A stretch of DNA of 64,000 bases from Bradyrhizobium elkanii WSM2783 (GCF_000472865.1 NZ_AXAP01000004.1:202058-266057); one strand, 5' to 3'; shown: positions 37,313 through 48,100, counted from the stretch's first letter. Numbers and translations are program-made. The notes: generated by a model from the sequence alone, not told the origin.

Positions 37313-38683
37313 ATGGCCAACGAAACCGCAACGCTCGCCGCCTATGTCGCTAACCTGAAATTCGCGGATATTCCACCGGAAGTATTGCAGCGCGCCAAGG
37401 TGCTGACGCTGGACTTCCTCGGCAGCACGATCCGGGCGCGGCGCGAAGCCGAATCCACGCCCTCGCTGCTCAAGATGCTGGAAGCGCTGGCGCTTGATGG
37501 CAAGGGCGAAGCCACCGTGTTCGGCGACGGCAAGACCTGGACGCCGGCGGTCGCGGCGCTGCTCAACGGCGCGCTCGGCCATTCCCTCGACTTCGATGAC
37601 ACGCACGCCGATTCCTCGCTGCATCCGAGTGCGCCCGTGGTGCCTGCTGCGTTTGCGGTCGGCGAGATGGTCGGCGCCTCCGGCCGCGACGTGCTGACCG
37701 CTGTTGTCGCGGGCTATGAGGTCTGCTGCCGGCTCGGCAATGCGCTCGATCCGACCTCGCATTATGCGCGCGGCTTCCATCCGACCGCGACCGCCGGCAC
37801 CTATGGCGCGGCAGCGGCGGCCGCGAAACTGTTCGGGCTATCGAAGGAGCAGATCATCGCGGCCTTCGGCGTCTCCGGCAGCCAGGCCGCGGGCTCGCTG
37901 CAGTTCCTCATCAACGGCGCCTGGAACAAGCGCTACCAGGTCGGCGCCGCCGCGATGAACGGCGTCATCGCCGCAACGCTGGCGCGCAACGATTTCGTCG
38001 GCTCGGTCGAATCGGTGGAAGGCAAGCATGGCCTGCTCGTCGGCTACAGCGACGACGTGCACCCGGACAAGGCGATTGCGGGGCTCGGCAGCATCTTTGA
38101 GACCATGAAGATCGGCGTCAAACCCTATCCGAGCTGCCGCTACACCCATGCCGCGATCGATGCGCTGATCGCGATGCGGCGCGAGCACAATCTGACGCCG
38201 GACCAGGTGAAGCGGGTCGAGATCGGCCTGCACCGCAACGGCATCACGCTGACCGGCGATGCCGCCACCAAGCGGCATCCGACCTCGATCGTTGGCGGCC
38301 AGTTCTCGATGTTCTTCACCGGTGCCGTTGCCCTCGACCAGGGCCGCTTCGGCTGGGACGACTACAGTCGGCTTGGCGATGCCGCGATCGATGCGCTCGC
38401 CGACAAGTTCGACGTGGTGCAGGACGACCGGCTGGAGATCGGCCGCACCCATCCGTTCGGCGCGCGCGTCAGCATCACCACCGACGACGGCGTGCATGAG
38501 CGGCTCAATGCCGACCCCTCGGGCGAGCCGACCTCATTCCCCGATGCTCAGGCGATGCAGCAGAAATTCCTCACCCTGGCCCGCCCGGTCCTGAACGGCC
38601 GTGCCGACCAATTCGCCGATGCGATCCTGTCGCTGGAACGCTTCGACCGCGTGGAACAGGCGACGCAATTGGGCCGGCAGTAG
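37313..38683 (+). CDS. MmgE/PrpD family protein
   Basis: A 456-residue protein of the 2-methylcitrate dehydratase / immune-responsive gene 1 / cis-aconitate decarboxylase superfamily. Recognisable are LDFLGSTIRARRE, the active-site segment GHSLDFDDTHADSSLHPSAP, SAPVVPAAFAVGE, FHPTATAGTYGAAAAAAKLFGL and KPYPSCRYTHAAIDALI. GAGGA precedes the ATG at 37313. No propionate-pathway gene is adjacent, so the hydroxy- or dicarboxylate substrate is not indicated. Divergent from FUSC. Confidence 0.9.
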   Translation: MANETATLAAYVANLKFADIPPEVLQRAKVLTLDFLGSTIRARREAESTPSLLKMLEALALDGKGEATVFGDGKTWTPAVAALLNGALGHSLDFDDTHADSSLHPSAPVVPAAFAVGEMVGASGRDVLTAVVAGYEVCCRLGNALDPTSHYARGFHPTATAGTYGAAAAAAKLFGLSKEQIIAAFGVSGSQAAGSLQFLINGAWNKRYQVGAAAMNGVIAATLARNDFVGSVESVEGKHGLLVGYSDDVHPDKAIAGLGSIFETMKIGVKPYPSCRYTHAAIDALIAMRREHNLTPDQVKRVEIGLHRNGITLTGDAATKRHPTSIVGGQFSMFFTGAVALDQGRFGWDDYSRLGDAAIDALADKFDVVQDDRLEIGRTHPFGARVSITTDDGVHERLNADPSGEPTSFPDAQAMQQKFLTLARPVLNGRADQFADAILSLERFDRVEQATQLGRQ

Positions 38684-38688
38684 GCCTC

Positions 38689-39255
38689 TCAAACCGTCCA
38701 TCGATCGCGATCGGTCACCCAGATATCGACGGCATCGCCATTGAGCTCGGCCTGGCCGTCGATTTTCGCACCAAGCCGGCGCGCCACCGCCTGCGAGGCG
38801 GCGTTGACCGGATCGATGCAATGAATGATGCGATCGACTGCAAGATTGGCGAACACCCAGTCGATGGCCGCGCGCGCTGCCTCGACCGCATAGCCCTTGC
38901 CGCGACAATCCTTGGCGATGCCCCAGCCGACCTCGAACCCCGGCCATCCTGCCGGGTACCAAGGGCCCACTCGGCCCACGTAGCGGCCGGATGATCTTTC
39001 TTCGACGGCAAACATGCCGAAACCATGCAGCGCCCAGTGCCCGGCGATGACCGCCGCATTGCGCCAGCCAGTCGTTTCGTTGGTCACCGCCTTATGGTCG
39101 GGCGTGATGAATCGCGCCGTCTCGGGATCGGCGAGCATGGCGGTGTTCGGCGCGATGTCGGAAGCCTTCCACGAGCGCAGGATCAACCGCGGCGTCTCGA
39201 TTGTGGGACCGTGAAATTGCGCCGGCGCTGAGCCGGGCTTGAGCCAAGCGACCAT
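38689..39255 (-). CDS. GNAT family N-acetyltransferase (RimJ/RimL-type)
   Basis: A 188-residue acetyltransferase. The N-terminal TPRLILRSWKASDIAPNTAML, the strand FGMFAVEERSSGRYVGRVG, motif A GWGIAKDCRGKGYAVEAARAAIDW with the acetyl-CoA pyrophosphate loop RGKGY, and RIIHCIDPVNAASQAVARRLG are those of the Acetyltransf_3 branch. It probably acetylates a protein N-terminus or small amine. Convergent with the MmgE/PrpD gene. Confidence 0.9.
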   Translation of the reverse strand: MVAWLKPGSAPAQFHGPTIETPRLILRSWKASDIAPNTAMLADPETARFITPDHKAVTNETTGWRNAAVIAGHWALHGFGMFAVEERSSGRYVGRVGPWYPAGWPGFEVGWGIAKDCRGKGYAVEAARAAIDWVFANLAVDRIIHCIDPVNAASQAVARRLGAKIDGQAELNGDAVDIWVTDRDRWTV

Positions 39256-39298
39256 TGCTCCTGCACCCTACTGACCAGAATGAGAAGATCCGCGGATA

Positions 39299-40183
39299 TC
39301 ACTTCAATCTAGCGGAAAAGCGTTCATCCAGGTAGCGGCTCACCAGCACCGCCGACCGTGCGTCCAGGTGCACGCCGTCGTCCCATCGCAGTTCGCTGCG
39401 GTCGACGTCGATCGGCAGCCAGCGGCTCTGATCCGGAAATGCGCGATGGACGATCTCGCGCGTGGTCCTGACATAGAGCGATGTCTCGATCGGCGCGGCG
39501 TAGGGCATTTCCATCAGCAGCACGCGGGCGCCGCGCTGTTCCAGCAGCTCGATCAACCGGCCGATCGTTTCGATATTGACCTTGGCGGCGGCGCTCGGGT
39601 CTTCGGACTCCATCTCTCCGATCGCCCGCTGCAGATAGACGTGGTTGTCGAAATTGCCGGGCGGCTGCGCGAGCAGGCTTTTCAGCCGGGCCGCAATCTG
39701 GGCGTGGGTGACCGGGGCATGCACCCGGTTCTCATAGGCCGCAACGGCGGTCCGGATCGGGCGCAAGAACAGCGCCTCGTGCCCTTCCTTGGTGGAGAAG
39801 CGCTTCACCAGATCCGCATCCGGCGCGCGGGACAAGATATTGGTCTCGACGACGATCAGCTTGGGAAGCTGCCGCTGGCCCGCGAGGATCTCGAGCGCAG
39901 TGACGGGCGAGCCGCCCGCGAACGCCAGATTCCCCACGCGCGGCGTTTCGAAATATTCCTCCCTGAGCCGGAAGGTCAGCGAGCTGCCGACCAGCACGAC
40001 ATCCGGAACGGGATTGTCGACATAGCGGTTCACGATGACGAGCGCGCCATCGCGCGCGGTCGTCGCCGGCAGTTGGAGCGCGTGTCCGAACCGCGCGGTC
40101 GCGATACCGCAGGCGAGCAGCAGGAGCGCTGCCGCAACGGCGCTCTTGATCAACCAAGCGGTGGGTTTGGGCTGCTGCTCCAT
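39299..40183 (-). CDS. SGNH-like protein paired with MBOAT (AlgJ/DltD-like)
   Basis: A 294-residue protein with one N-terminal TM anchor (WLIKSAVAAALLLLACGIATA) and a periplasmic domain: VVLVGSSLTFRLREEYFE with a candidate GxS nucleophile region, LLEQRGARVLLMEMPYAAP and C-terminal RWDDGVHLDARSAVLVSRYL supplying an Asp-His pair. This is the layout of AlgJ/AlgX or DltD-type O-acetyl transfer partners. It starts 4 bp after the MBOAT stop, so the two form an operon. Overall similarity to classical AlgJ is low. Confidence 0.75.
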   Translation of the reverse strand: MEQQPKPTAWLIKSAVAAALLLLACGIATARFGHALQLPATTARDGALVIVNRYVDNPVPDVVLVGSSLTFRLREEYFETPRVGNLAFAGGSPVTALEILAGQRQLPKLIVVETNILSRAPDADLVKRFSTKEGHEALFLRPIRTAVAAYENRVHAPVTHAQIAARLKSLLAQPPGNFDNHVYLQRAIGEMESEDPSAAAKVNIETIGRLIELLEQRGARVLLMEMPYAAPIETSLYVRTTREIVHRAFPDQSRWLPIDVDRSELRWDDGVHLDARSAVLVSRYLDERFSARLK

Positions 40184-40187
40184 GCGA

Positions 40188-41549
40188 TCAGAACTGGAAA
40201 TAGATGAAGGCACTGTCCGGCCCCGCCTCCAGATAGGCAAGCGCGACCAGCGCACCATAGGCATATGGCTCCCACCGCGTCAGCGCGGTCTCGAACAGCG
40301 ATGTGATGCGCATATGCTGCAGCAGGACCGGAAGCGCGTAGAGCAGCGCAAGATTGTAGAACAATTTGGGCGGATTCGGGTTGGTGGTCGGCGTGAACAT
40401 GCCGGTGAGATAGGCGAGCGCATGATCGAAATTCGGCAGCTTGAAGAAGATCCAGGCCATGGTGACGCAGAAGAACACCACCCCCATCCGCAACAGGCGC
40501 AGCGGCATGGAATCGATCGCCTGCAGCAGGCGCAGGAACGGCCGCTCGATCACCAGGAACAGCCCGTGCAGCACGCCCCAGGCCAGATAGCTGAAGCCTG
40601 CGCCGTGCCAGAGGCCGCCGAGCCCCATCACGATCATCAGGTTGAGATAGGTTCTGACACGCCCATGGCGGTTTCCCCCTAAGGGGATGTAGAGATAGGT
40701 GCGCAGCCAGGTTGACAGCGAGATGTGCCACCGGGTCCAGAATTCCGAGAACGACAGCGACGTATAGGGCAGGTCGAAATTGATCGGCAGGCGGTAGCCG
40801 AACAGAAGCGCGAGACCGATCGCGATCGCAGAATAACCGAAGAAGTCGGCATAGATCTGATAGCCGTAGAGGAAAACGAGCAGCCAGCGGTCCTGGGTTT
40901 GCAGCGTCTCGTAGAGCGGGAAGTCCATATAGGCCGTCATCTCGTTGAGATTGTTGGCCACGTAGAGCTTGAAGAAGAAGCCCGCGATGATCCATTTCGT
41001 GGCTTCGACGAACGGCACGTCGGCAAGCCGCTTCGGCACGATCTGCGGCATGAAATTGCCGGCGCGCGTGATCGGACCGGAGACGAGCTGCGGAAAGAAG
41101 ATGATGTAGAGGAAGACGTCGGTCAGAGGCGGCCGCAAGGCCTTGCTGCGCGTGAGGTCGACCAACAGGCTGATATTGTGAAAGACGAAAAAGGAGATGC
41201 CGATCGGTAGCGGCAGCTTCAAGAGGAAGTCGATCGCCGCATTGTCGACCAGCACCGGCGCCTTCGGATCGAGAAACAGGAATTTGTATTTGAAGAAGGC
41301 GAGCAGCGCGAGGTTGAAGACGATGCCGGCCGGCAGCCAGCGCCGGTCGTGCAGCGACAGCACCAGGAACAGATAGGTCCCGCCGACCGCGACCGCGAGC
41401 AGCGGCAGCAGCTCGGGCTGGCCGTATCCATAGAAGAACAGGCTCGCGACCACCAGGAGCAGGACCTGGAACCGCCGGAGCGGCGGGAGGTAGTAGGCCA
41501 CAAATACGATCGCGGCAAACAAGCCGAATTGCCACGACGTGAAAGTCAT
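40188..41549 (-). CDS. MBOAT family O-acyltransferase (AlgI-like)
   Basis: A 453-residue polytopic membrane protein that transfers acyl groups across the inner membrane. Signatures are LVSGPITRAGNFMPQI, DFFGYSAIAIGLALLFGY, NFDLPYTSLSFSEFWTRWHISL and LRTYLYIPLGGNRHG, with the catalytic His in GLGGLWHGAGFSYLAWG. Start MTFTSWQFGLFAAIVF at 41549. Together with the SGNH-like gene it should O-acetylate a secreted glycan. No glycan synthesis genes flank it. Confidence 0.92.
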   Translation of the reverse strand: MTFTSWQFGLFAAIVFVAYYLPPLRRFQVLLLVVASLFFYGYGQPELLPLLAVAVGGTYLFLVLSLHDRRWLPAGIVFNLALLAFFKYKFLFLDPKAPVLVDNAAIDFLLKLPLPIGISFFVFHNISLLVDLTRSKALRPPLTDVFLYIIFFPQLVSGPITRAGNFMPQIVPKRLADVPFVEATKWIIAGFFFKLYVANNLNEMTAYMDFPLYETLQTQDRWLLVFLYGYQIYADFFGYSAIAIGLALLFGYRLPINFDLPYTSLSFSEFWTRWHISLSTWLRTYLYIPLGGNRHGRVRTYLNLMIVMGLGGLWHGAGFSYLAWGVLHGLFLVIERPFLRLLQAIDSMPLRLLRMGVVFFCVTMAWIFFKLPNFDHALAYLTGMFTPTTNPNPPKLFYNLALLYALPVLLQHMRITSLFETALTRWEPYAYGALVALAYLEAGPDSAFIYFQF

Positions 41550-41720
41550 GTTCCGGGGGCCTCGCAGGAACCTTGGAGCCCATGGCATGCCCCATTGGCG
41601 ATTCCAGAGTCAAGCCACGATGATGCCAAAAGCCGGCACCCGGCGTGCACGTCCGGGATGATGGCGTGCAGGCGGCGGATTCCTGCTATCATTGAAGCCA
41701 CGAAATAAGGAGTCCCCCTC

Positions 41721-42638
41721 ATGAGCTGGCTTCCCTCCAACGATCCGATCCTCGGCGATCCCAAGACCTGCGACGCGCTGGAGCTCGTCATCGTGCCTCG
41801 CACCCGCGATCTCGGCGACGGCTTTGCCGTGCGGCGCGCGCTGCCGCATGGCAAGCGGCAGATGGTCGGCCCCTTCATCTTCCTCGACCATTTCGGGCCG
41901 ATGCAGTTTCTCGCCGGCAAGGGCATGGATGTGCGGCCGCATCCGCATATCGGGCTTGCCACCGTCACCTATCTCTTTGACGGCAGCATCATGCACCGCG
42001 ACAGCGAGGGCAACATCCAGGAGATCCAGCCCGGCGCGATGAACCTGATGACCGCAGGCCGCGGCATCGCCCATTCCGAACGCACGCCTGATGTGCAGCG
42101 CCGCGACGGCCAGAAGATGCTGGGCCTGCAGAGCTGGATCGCGCTGCCTCAGGCCAAGGAAGAGATCGCGCCCTCGTTCCAGCATTATGCCGCCGGCGAC
42201 CTGCCCATGATCAGCGAACGCGGCTTCACCGCGCGCGTCATCGCGGGCTCGTCGTTCGGCATCTCTTCGCCGGTCGAGATGGTCTCGCCCTGGTTCTACA
42301 CCGAGGTCGCCGCAGAAGCCGGCACCAGCGTGCCACTCGATCCCGATCATGAGGAACGCGGGATCTATCTCGTCGACGGCGAGGTCGAGATCGCGAACGA
42401 GCGTTATGAGGGACCGCGCCTCCTGATCTTCCGGCCCGGCGACCGCATCACCGTGAAAGCGCTGCAGCCGACGCGGATGATGTTCCTGGGCGGCGACGCG
42501 CTCGAAGGCCCACGCCACATCTGGTGGAATTTCGTCTCGTCCAGCAAGGAGCGGATCGAGCAGGCCAAACAGGACTGGAAAACCGGACGTTTCGAGCCGG
42601 TCCCGCAGGAACATGAGTTCATTCCGCTGCCTGAGTGA
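41721..42638 (+). CDS. Pirin family protein
   Basis: A 305-residue bicupin. The N-terminal cupin has FIFLDHFGPMQF, PHPHIGLATVTYLFDGSIMHRDSEGN (the metal-binding His/Glu set) and GAMNLMTAGRGIAHSERTP; the C-terminal cupin runs to about 290 (VPLDPDHEERGIYLVDGEVEI). Some pirins have quercetin 2,3-dioxygenase activity, others modulate regulators or pyruvate dehydrogenase. AAGGAG lies before the ATG. Confidence 0.9.
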   Translation: MSWLPSNDPILGDPKTCDALELVIVPRTRDLGDGFAVRRALPHGKRQMVGPFIFLDHFGPMQFLAGKGMDVRPHPHIGLATVTYLFDGSIMHRDSEGNIQEIQPGAMNLMTAGRGIAHSERTPDVQRRDGQKMLGLQSWIALPQAKEEIAPSFQHYAAGDLPMISERGFTARVIAGSSFGISSPVEMVSPWFYTEVAAEAGTSVPLDPDHEERGIYLVDGEVEIANERYEGPRLLIFRPGDRITVKALQPTRMMFLGGDALEGPRHIWWNFVSSSKERIEQAKQDWKTGRFEPVPQEHEFIPLPE

Positions 42639-42659
42639 GCTATCTCCCCATCGCTCTAC

Positions 42660-42683
42660 GCCGCCCGCAATCTCGCGGGCGGC
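42660..42683. terminator. GC-rich hairpin between pirin and purC genes
   Basis: Nine-bp perfect stem GCCGCCCGC / GCGGGCGGC with a 6-base loop, 22 bp after the pirin stop. No T-run follows; it may terminate pirin transcription or reduce read-through into purC. Confidence 0.5.
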
Positions 42684-42703
42684 CGCTTTGAAGGTCTGAC
42701 CAG

Positions 42704-43618
42704 ATGAATGCGATGCGCGCCAGCGACCTGCCCTTGCCGCAAATCGGCCGCGGCAAGGTCCGCGATATCTATGCCGTGGGCGAGGACCGCGTGCTGCTGT
42801 TGACCACCGATCGCATCTCGGCGTTCGACGTGGTGATGGCCGAGACCATCCCGATGAAGGGCGCGGTGCTGACCCAGATCAGCGCCTGGTGGTTTCGCCA
42901 GCTCGAAAGCACCGTGCCGCATCACATGATCAGCGCCGATGCCGATGAAATCATCCGCGAGGTGCCCGCACTGAAGGACCATCGCGCCGATATCGTCGGG
43001 CGCGCGATGCTGTGCCGGCGCACCACCGTCTTCCCGATCGAATGCGTGATCCGCGGCTACATCTCCGGCTCGGCCTGGAAGGAATATGCCGCGCACGGCA
43101 CGCTTGCCGGCGAAAAGCTGCCGGCAGGCCTCGTCGAGAGCGCCAAGCTGGAGCCTGCGATCTTCAGTCCGGCGACCAAGGCCGAGACCGGGCATGACGA
43201 GAATATCACGGTCGCCCGCGTGCGCGAGATCGTCGGCTTTGATGTTGCCGACACGCTGGAGCGGATGGCGCGCACGGTCTACGCCTACGGCGAAAAGGTC
43301 AGCCGCGAGCGCGGCATCATCATCGCCGACACCAAGTTCGAATTCGGTCGCGATAAGGATGGACGGATCATCCTGATCGACGAGGTGATGACGCCGGACT
43401 CCTCGCGCTTCTGGGCGGTCGATGTCTACAGACCGGGCCAGCCGCAGCCGAGCTTCGACAAGCAGCCCTTGCGCGACTATCTCGACACTGAGCGCCACGC
43501 CGGCCGCTGGAACGGCGACGCCCCGGCGCCGCCATTGCCGGCCAGCGTGGTGGACGCGACCAGCAAGCGCTACCTGGAGGCTTATCGGCGGGTAACGGGC
43601 AGCGAGTTGAAGATCTAA
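42704..43618 (+). CDS. purC: Phosphoribosylaminoimidazole-succinocarboxamide synthase
   Basis: SAICAR synthase, 304 residues: ATP-dependent joining of aspartate to CAIR in purine synthesis. Visible are [49 protein letters not shown] substrate loop ([13 protein letters not shown]), [12 protein letters not shown] and [29 protein letters not shown]. Length fits the longer eukaryote/proteobacterial form. The ATG at 42704 and one three codons later are both possible. Located outside a purine cluster. Confidence 0.95.
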   Translation: MNAMRASDLPLPQIGRGKVRDIYAVGEDRVLLLTTDRISAFDVVMAETIPMKGAVLTQISAWWFRQLESTVPHHMISADADEIIREVPALKDHRADIVGRAMLCRRTTVFPIECVIRGYISGSAWKEYAAHGTLAGEKLPAGLVESAKLEPAIFSPATKAETGHDENITVARVREIVGFDVADTLERMARTVYAYGEKVSRERGIIIADTKFEFGRDKDGRIILIDEVMTPDSSRFWAVDVYRPGQPQPSFDKQPLRDYLDTERHAGRWNGDAPAPPLPASVVDATSKRYLEAYRRVTGSELKI

Positions 43619-43638
43619 CCGCCGTCGCGATTCTATCC

Positions 43639-43716
43639 CGTCATTGCGAGCGCAGCGAAGCAATCCATGCCCCCGCAAGCGGTGAGATGGATTGCTTCGC
43701 TGCGCTCGCAATGACG
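43639..43716. repeat. Repeat F: perfect 30-bp stem-loop
   Basis: Left arm 43639-43668 (starts CGTCATTGCGAGCGCAGCGA) and right arm 43687-43716 are perfect reverse complements over 30 bases, with an 18-base loop. Located between purC and the enoyl-CoA hydratase. One of the common Bradyrhizobium-type CGTCATTGCGAGCG elements, from memory. Confidence 0.88.
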
Positions 43717-43788
43717 GTGGTGCGATTGCGTCGGCGCCGTCTCCAGTGCCAATCTCCTAGCCAGACAAAATCCGGGGAGGAGCAAAAC

Positions 43789-44589
43789 ATGAGCGAGGCC
43801 GACAGCGTGCTCGTCGAACAGGATGGTGCGGTGACCATCGTCTCGATCAACCGTCCGCATTGCCGCAACGCCGTCGACGGCGCCACCGCGCGCAGGCTCT
43901 ATGACACTTTCCTTGCCTTCGATGCCGACGAGAATGCGTCGGTGGCAGTGCTCACCGGCACCGGCGGCATCTTCTGCGCCGGCGCCGACCTGAAGGCGGT
44001 TGCCGCGGGCGATCCCGCACGAAAGCGCAAGATCGGCGGCCAACAATCGATCGCGCCGATGGGGCCGAGCCGGCTGCGCCTTTCGAAGCCGGTCATTGCC
44101 GCGGTCGAAAGCTATGCGGTTGCAGGTGGCCTGGAGCCGGCGCTGTGGGCCGACATGCGGGTGGCAGCGGAAGACGCGACCTTCGGTGTGTTCTGCCGCC
44201 GCTTCGGCGTGCCGCTGATCGATCTCGGCACCATCCGCCTGCCGCGCCTGATCGACGATTCCGAGGCGATGGACCTGATCCTGACCGGACGCTCGGTCGG
44301 CGGCCCGGAGGCACTTCGCTTGGGCCTCGTCAATCGCCTGGCGCCCAAGGGCGAGGCCGGCGCGCAGGCGATTGCGCTCGCCAGGGAAATCGCACGCTTC
44401 CCACAACAATGCCTGCGCGCGGACCGCCTGTCGGCGCTGCGGCAATGGGACCTCGAAGAGGAAGAAGCAATCGTCAATGAAGTACGCGGCGGGCTCGAAG
44501 TCATCGCCTCAGGCGAAACGCTCGCGGGCGCCACCCGCTTCGCCTCCGGCGCCGGCCGCCATGGCGCCTTCGGCGGAAAGGACGATTGA
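43789..44589 (+). CDS. Enoyl-CoA hydratase/isomerase family protein
   Basis: A 266-residue crotonase-fold protein. RPHCRNAVDGATARRLYDTF, the oxyanion-hole segment AVLTGTGGIFCAGADLKAV and KPVIAAVESYAVAGGLEPALWADMRVAAEDATFGVFCRRFGVPL are family motifs. The catalytic Glu positions of classical hydratase are not both evident (AVAGGLEPALWADMRV has one), so isomerase, hydrolase or inactive variants remain possible. Strong GGGGAGGAGC before the ATG. Confidence 0.88.
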   Translation: MSEADSVLVEQDGAVTIVSINRPHCRNAVDGATARRLYDTFLAFDADENASVAVLTGTGGIFCAGADLKAVAAGDPARKRKIGGQQSIAPMGPSRLRLSKPVIAAVESYAVAGGLEPALWADMRVAAEDATFGVFCRRFGVPLIDLGTIRLPRLIDDSEAMDLILTGRSVGGPEALRLGLVNRLAPKGEAGAQAIALAREIARFPQQCLRADRLSALRQWDLEEEEAIVNEVRGGLEVIASGETLAGATRFASGAGRHGAFGGKDD

Positions 44590-44590
44590 C

Positions 44591-45170
44591 CGTAGCCCGG
44601 ATCGTGCGTCGCTCCATCTGGGCTACAAGTTCGCCATCATTGCGAGCAGCGAGGTCACGATGGTTTCGGCGCCGGTGGGCGCGATTTTGCAGAATAACGC
44701 TAGCCGGTCCAGGCTGCCACTGACCGGCCTTGTGGCAGCAGCCTGGCGCCCGTGGCCAGACCGGCACAACACAGTGCTCGGCGACATTTATCAACCCAGG
44801 GCTGGACGTCGTGTCTGGCCAAATCTACACTACCGAAAGCGCAGCCGGGGCAATGGGGCGGGCGTTGGCATGTCCGGTCTTCCAGTGACAAAGGGAAGCG
44901 GGTCTGGGTGGCGAGTGCGGCGTGAGCCGGAAGCCGCTGCTCTTCGCACGGCTAGCATGCTCGCTCACATCAGACCCCGCCCTGAGGCGCATGCAGCATG
45001 CATCGTCCAAGGTCTGCTTCAATCGGCAATTGGCACGCCTGCCGCGTTGATCAGCACTTACGAATTTTTCTATCGAGCGTCGAGCGATGAGCGAGCCAAT
45101 GCTACGGCTCGGCCGGAATTGGCTATCGCCGCCATTACTCATCAAGAGTGCGAGTCGGGTTCATCCCAAG
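44591..45170. other. Gene-free left flank of the accessory cluster
   Basis: Begins with repeat H (GTAGCCCGGATCGTGCG with inverted CTGGGCTAC, 44591-44628). The remaining ~540 bases show no recognisable protein or RNA: short frames on both strands (for example 44700-44891 and 44825-45145, minus) have no family similarity that I recognise. A candidate sigma-54 element is at 45031. Confidence 0.5.
45031..45045 (+). promoter_or_regulatory. Candidate sigma-54 promoter upstream of the cyclase gene
   Basis: TGGCACGCCTGCCGC has the complete -24 element TGGCACG and GC at the correct -12 spacing, but CC replaces the usual TT. Transcription would start near 45056. A chance match is possible. Confidence 0.3.
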
Positions 45171-48100
45171 ATGAGATCTCGCGAAGATAGAGCGCCCGGA
45201 ACTGAAACCGAAACTCGCTGTCCTTTGTGCGGTACGGCACATCGGCCAGATGCGAAGTTTTGCTCGGAGTGCGGCCATCGCTTGAGCGGAAATGGTCCCC
45301 AGAAGCTGGCCAAGACCCCGGCCGATAGACTGCCGGCGTCGTTGCAGATCGGTGGATCAATTCAGCGAAGACAAATGACGATCATGTTTTGCGACCTTGT
45401 CGGGTCGACGGCGCTTTCTCTTCAACTCGATCCGGAGGATTTGCGCGAGGTCATCGATACCTGCCATCGTTGTATTTCGGATGTGGTCGCTCGGTTCGAA
45501 GGAGTCGTGGCTCGTTATATGGGCGACGGTGTCCTCGTATACTTCGGTTATCCGCAGGCGCACGAAGATGACGCGGAACGCGCGATCAGAGCCGGGCTAC
45601 ACGCGGTGGATGCGATATCCGGCCTCACACTGCTGTATGGCTACAGGCCTCAGGTACGGATAGGAGTGGCAACGGGCCTGGTTGTCGTGAGTGATCTCGT
45701 GGTCGACGGCACGCCACTCAGCCAGGAGGTTGCGGGAGAAACGCCAAATCTTGCCGCACGTCTGCAAGCCCTGGCTGAGCCCAACACCGTGCTGGTCTCG
45801 TCCAGTACGCACCACCTTGCGGGAGGCGTGTTCGAGTACAGGAATCTCGGGCCCAGAGCGATCAAAGGCTTTGACGACCCCGTTCAGGCTTGGCAGGTGG
45901 TCGGCACAAGCGGCGTTGAGAACCGTTTCGAGGCCAAGCGCAAGGCAGGCATATCGCGGCTGGTGGGGCGCGAAAGGGAGTCGGAGTTTCTGCTGCGATG
46001 CTGGCAGCAGAGCAAGGCGGGTAATGGCCGCGTGGTGCTGCTCACGGGCGAAGCTGGCATCGGAAAGTCGCGCATCCGACGCGCCTTGCAGGAGCAACTG
46101 GCTACCGAACAGCACATCCTCCTGGACTATTATTGCTCACCCTACCACCAGGATAGCGCCCTGCATCCGATTATTGACCAAATTCAGCGCGGGGCGGGCT
46201 TATCCCGTTCGGACACGCGAGACGAAAAGCTCGCCAAACTTGAGAGGGTCCTCTCTGGACTCAACGTCGGGCCGGCAGAAGTTGACCTTGTCGCTGAAGT
46301 CATGTCGCTGCGGAACCATCAGCGCGCATCCCTGCCGGAACTCAGTCCCGAACAGCGTCAGCAGAGAAGCATGGAAGTTCTGCTGGATCTGGTCGCGCGT
46401 CATGCCGCAAGACGACCGGTTCTGATAGTGCTCGAAGATCTCCATTGGATCGACCCGAGCTCATTGGAGCTGGTGGGGATGCTGGTGGAGCGCATTGCGC
46501 GTCTCAGGGTGCTTGTGATCTCCACCGCGCGTCTCGAATTTGCTGCCGACTGGTCCAACTATCCCAACGTCACGATCATGCCGCTCCGCAAGCTGAGCCG
46601 CGATGCATCAGCTGCCCTGGTGGAGCAAGTGACGGGCGGCAGAACACTGCCAGATGAACTGCTGGAAGAGATCCTGGATCGCACCGATGGCGTGCCGTTA
46701 TTCGTCGAGGAGCTGACGAAAACCGTCCTTGAGAGCGGCGTGGTCCAGATGCAAAGAGGATCCCTCGTGCTTGAAAGACCTGCCCGACAAGCAGCAATTC
46801 CATACACCTTGCAGGATTCTCTCGTGGCTCGGCTGGACCGACTTGGCGAAATCCGTGAGATCGCCCAAATCGGCGCTACCATAGGCCGCGAATTTTCAGT
46901 CGAGGTCTTGGGTGCGGTATCCGGACTGTCAAACACTCGGCTCGAGGACGGATTACAGCAACTCGTGCGCTCGGAATTGATCGTCCGTCGCAATGATCCC
47001 TCCCAGGAAATATACGCGTTCAAACACACTCTCGTAAGAGATGCGGCGTACTCGACATTGCTTCGGAGCAAACGCCAAGCTTGGCATGTTCGCATCGCCA
47101 ACATACTTGAAGAGCAATTCCCGACCATTGCAGAGCAGCAACCGGAGATGCTCGCTTATCACTGCAGCGAGGGCGGGCTGATAGAGAAAGCCATCAACTA
47201 CTGCGAAAAAGCCGGCCGGATGTCAGCCGCGCGATACGCGAAGCTCGAGGCGATTTTGCAATTGAGTAGAGCGCTCGAACTGCTGTCAAGCCTGCCGTCC
47301 AGCGCAGACAATCTGCGCCGGGAGCTGGGACTACAGTGCGCTTTGGGGAGAGCGTTGATCGTTGCGAAAGGCATCGGAGCGCGGGAAACCGGCGAGGCTT
47401 ACCTGCGCGCTCGCGAATTGTGCGAGCATCTTGGCGACACCTCTATGTCGCTCCGGGTGCTGGGTGAACTGGCTCGATATTATCTGGGCCGAGGAGAGCA
47501 TATCAAGGCGTGCCGAGTGGCCGAGGACTTAATGCGTGTCGGTCACTCGCAGCATGATCAGTTCAGTGTCGTATCCGGCCACCTGTTTAAGGGAATTAGT
47601 CTTTTTTGGATCGGTGAGTTTCTGCAGGCCAAGGACAATCTGGAGAGCGTCCTCGGCTTTTCGGCCCCCGAAGAATTTCAGTCCAACGCCGCCATTGCGG
47701 CCTGGGATATGAAGATAGGTGCCTCGTCCTATCTTGCTCTTGTTTTGTTCGTCCTTGGCCATCGCGAACGCGCCCTATCGACAAGTGGGGAGGCGCTGGT
47801 TCGCAGCCGCGCCCTGCGTCCGCCGCAGATCTTGATCCGTGAACTGACCTTTGCTGCTTTGGTCAACCTGCTGTGCGGTGAGGAAGGGACTGCACTGGCG
47901 CGTACGGAAGAAGCAATTTCATTGGCAACCGAGGAGAGATATCCTTTCTGGCTTGAAGTGGCGCATATGCTGCGCGGCTTTATCCTGGCGGCCGATGGCG
48001 ATGCGGCAGGAGGACTGCAGCTCGCCCAGAAAGCGCTGGCCGATCTTGCCGCGACCGGATCAATTGGAAATCACACTTACTTCCTGGGCCTGGTTGCCCA

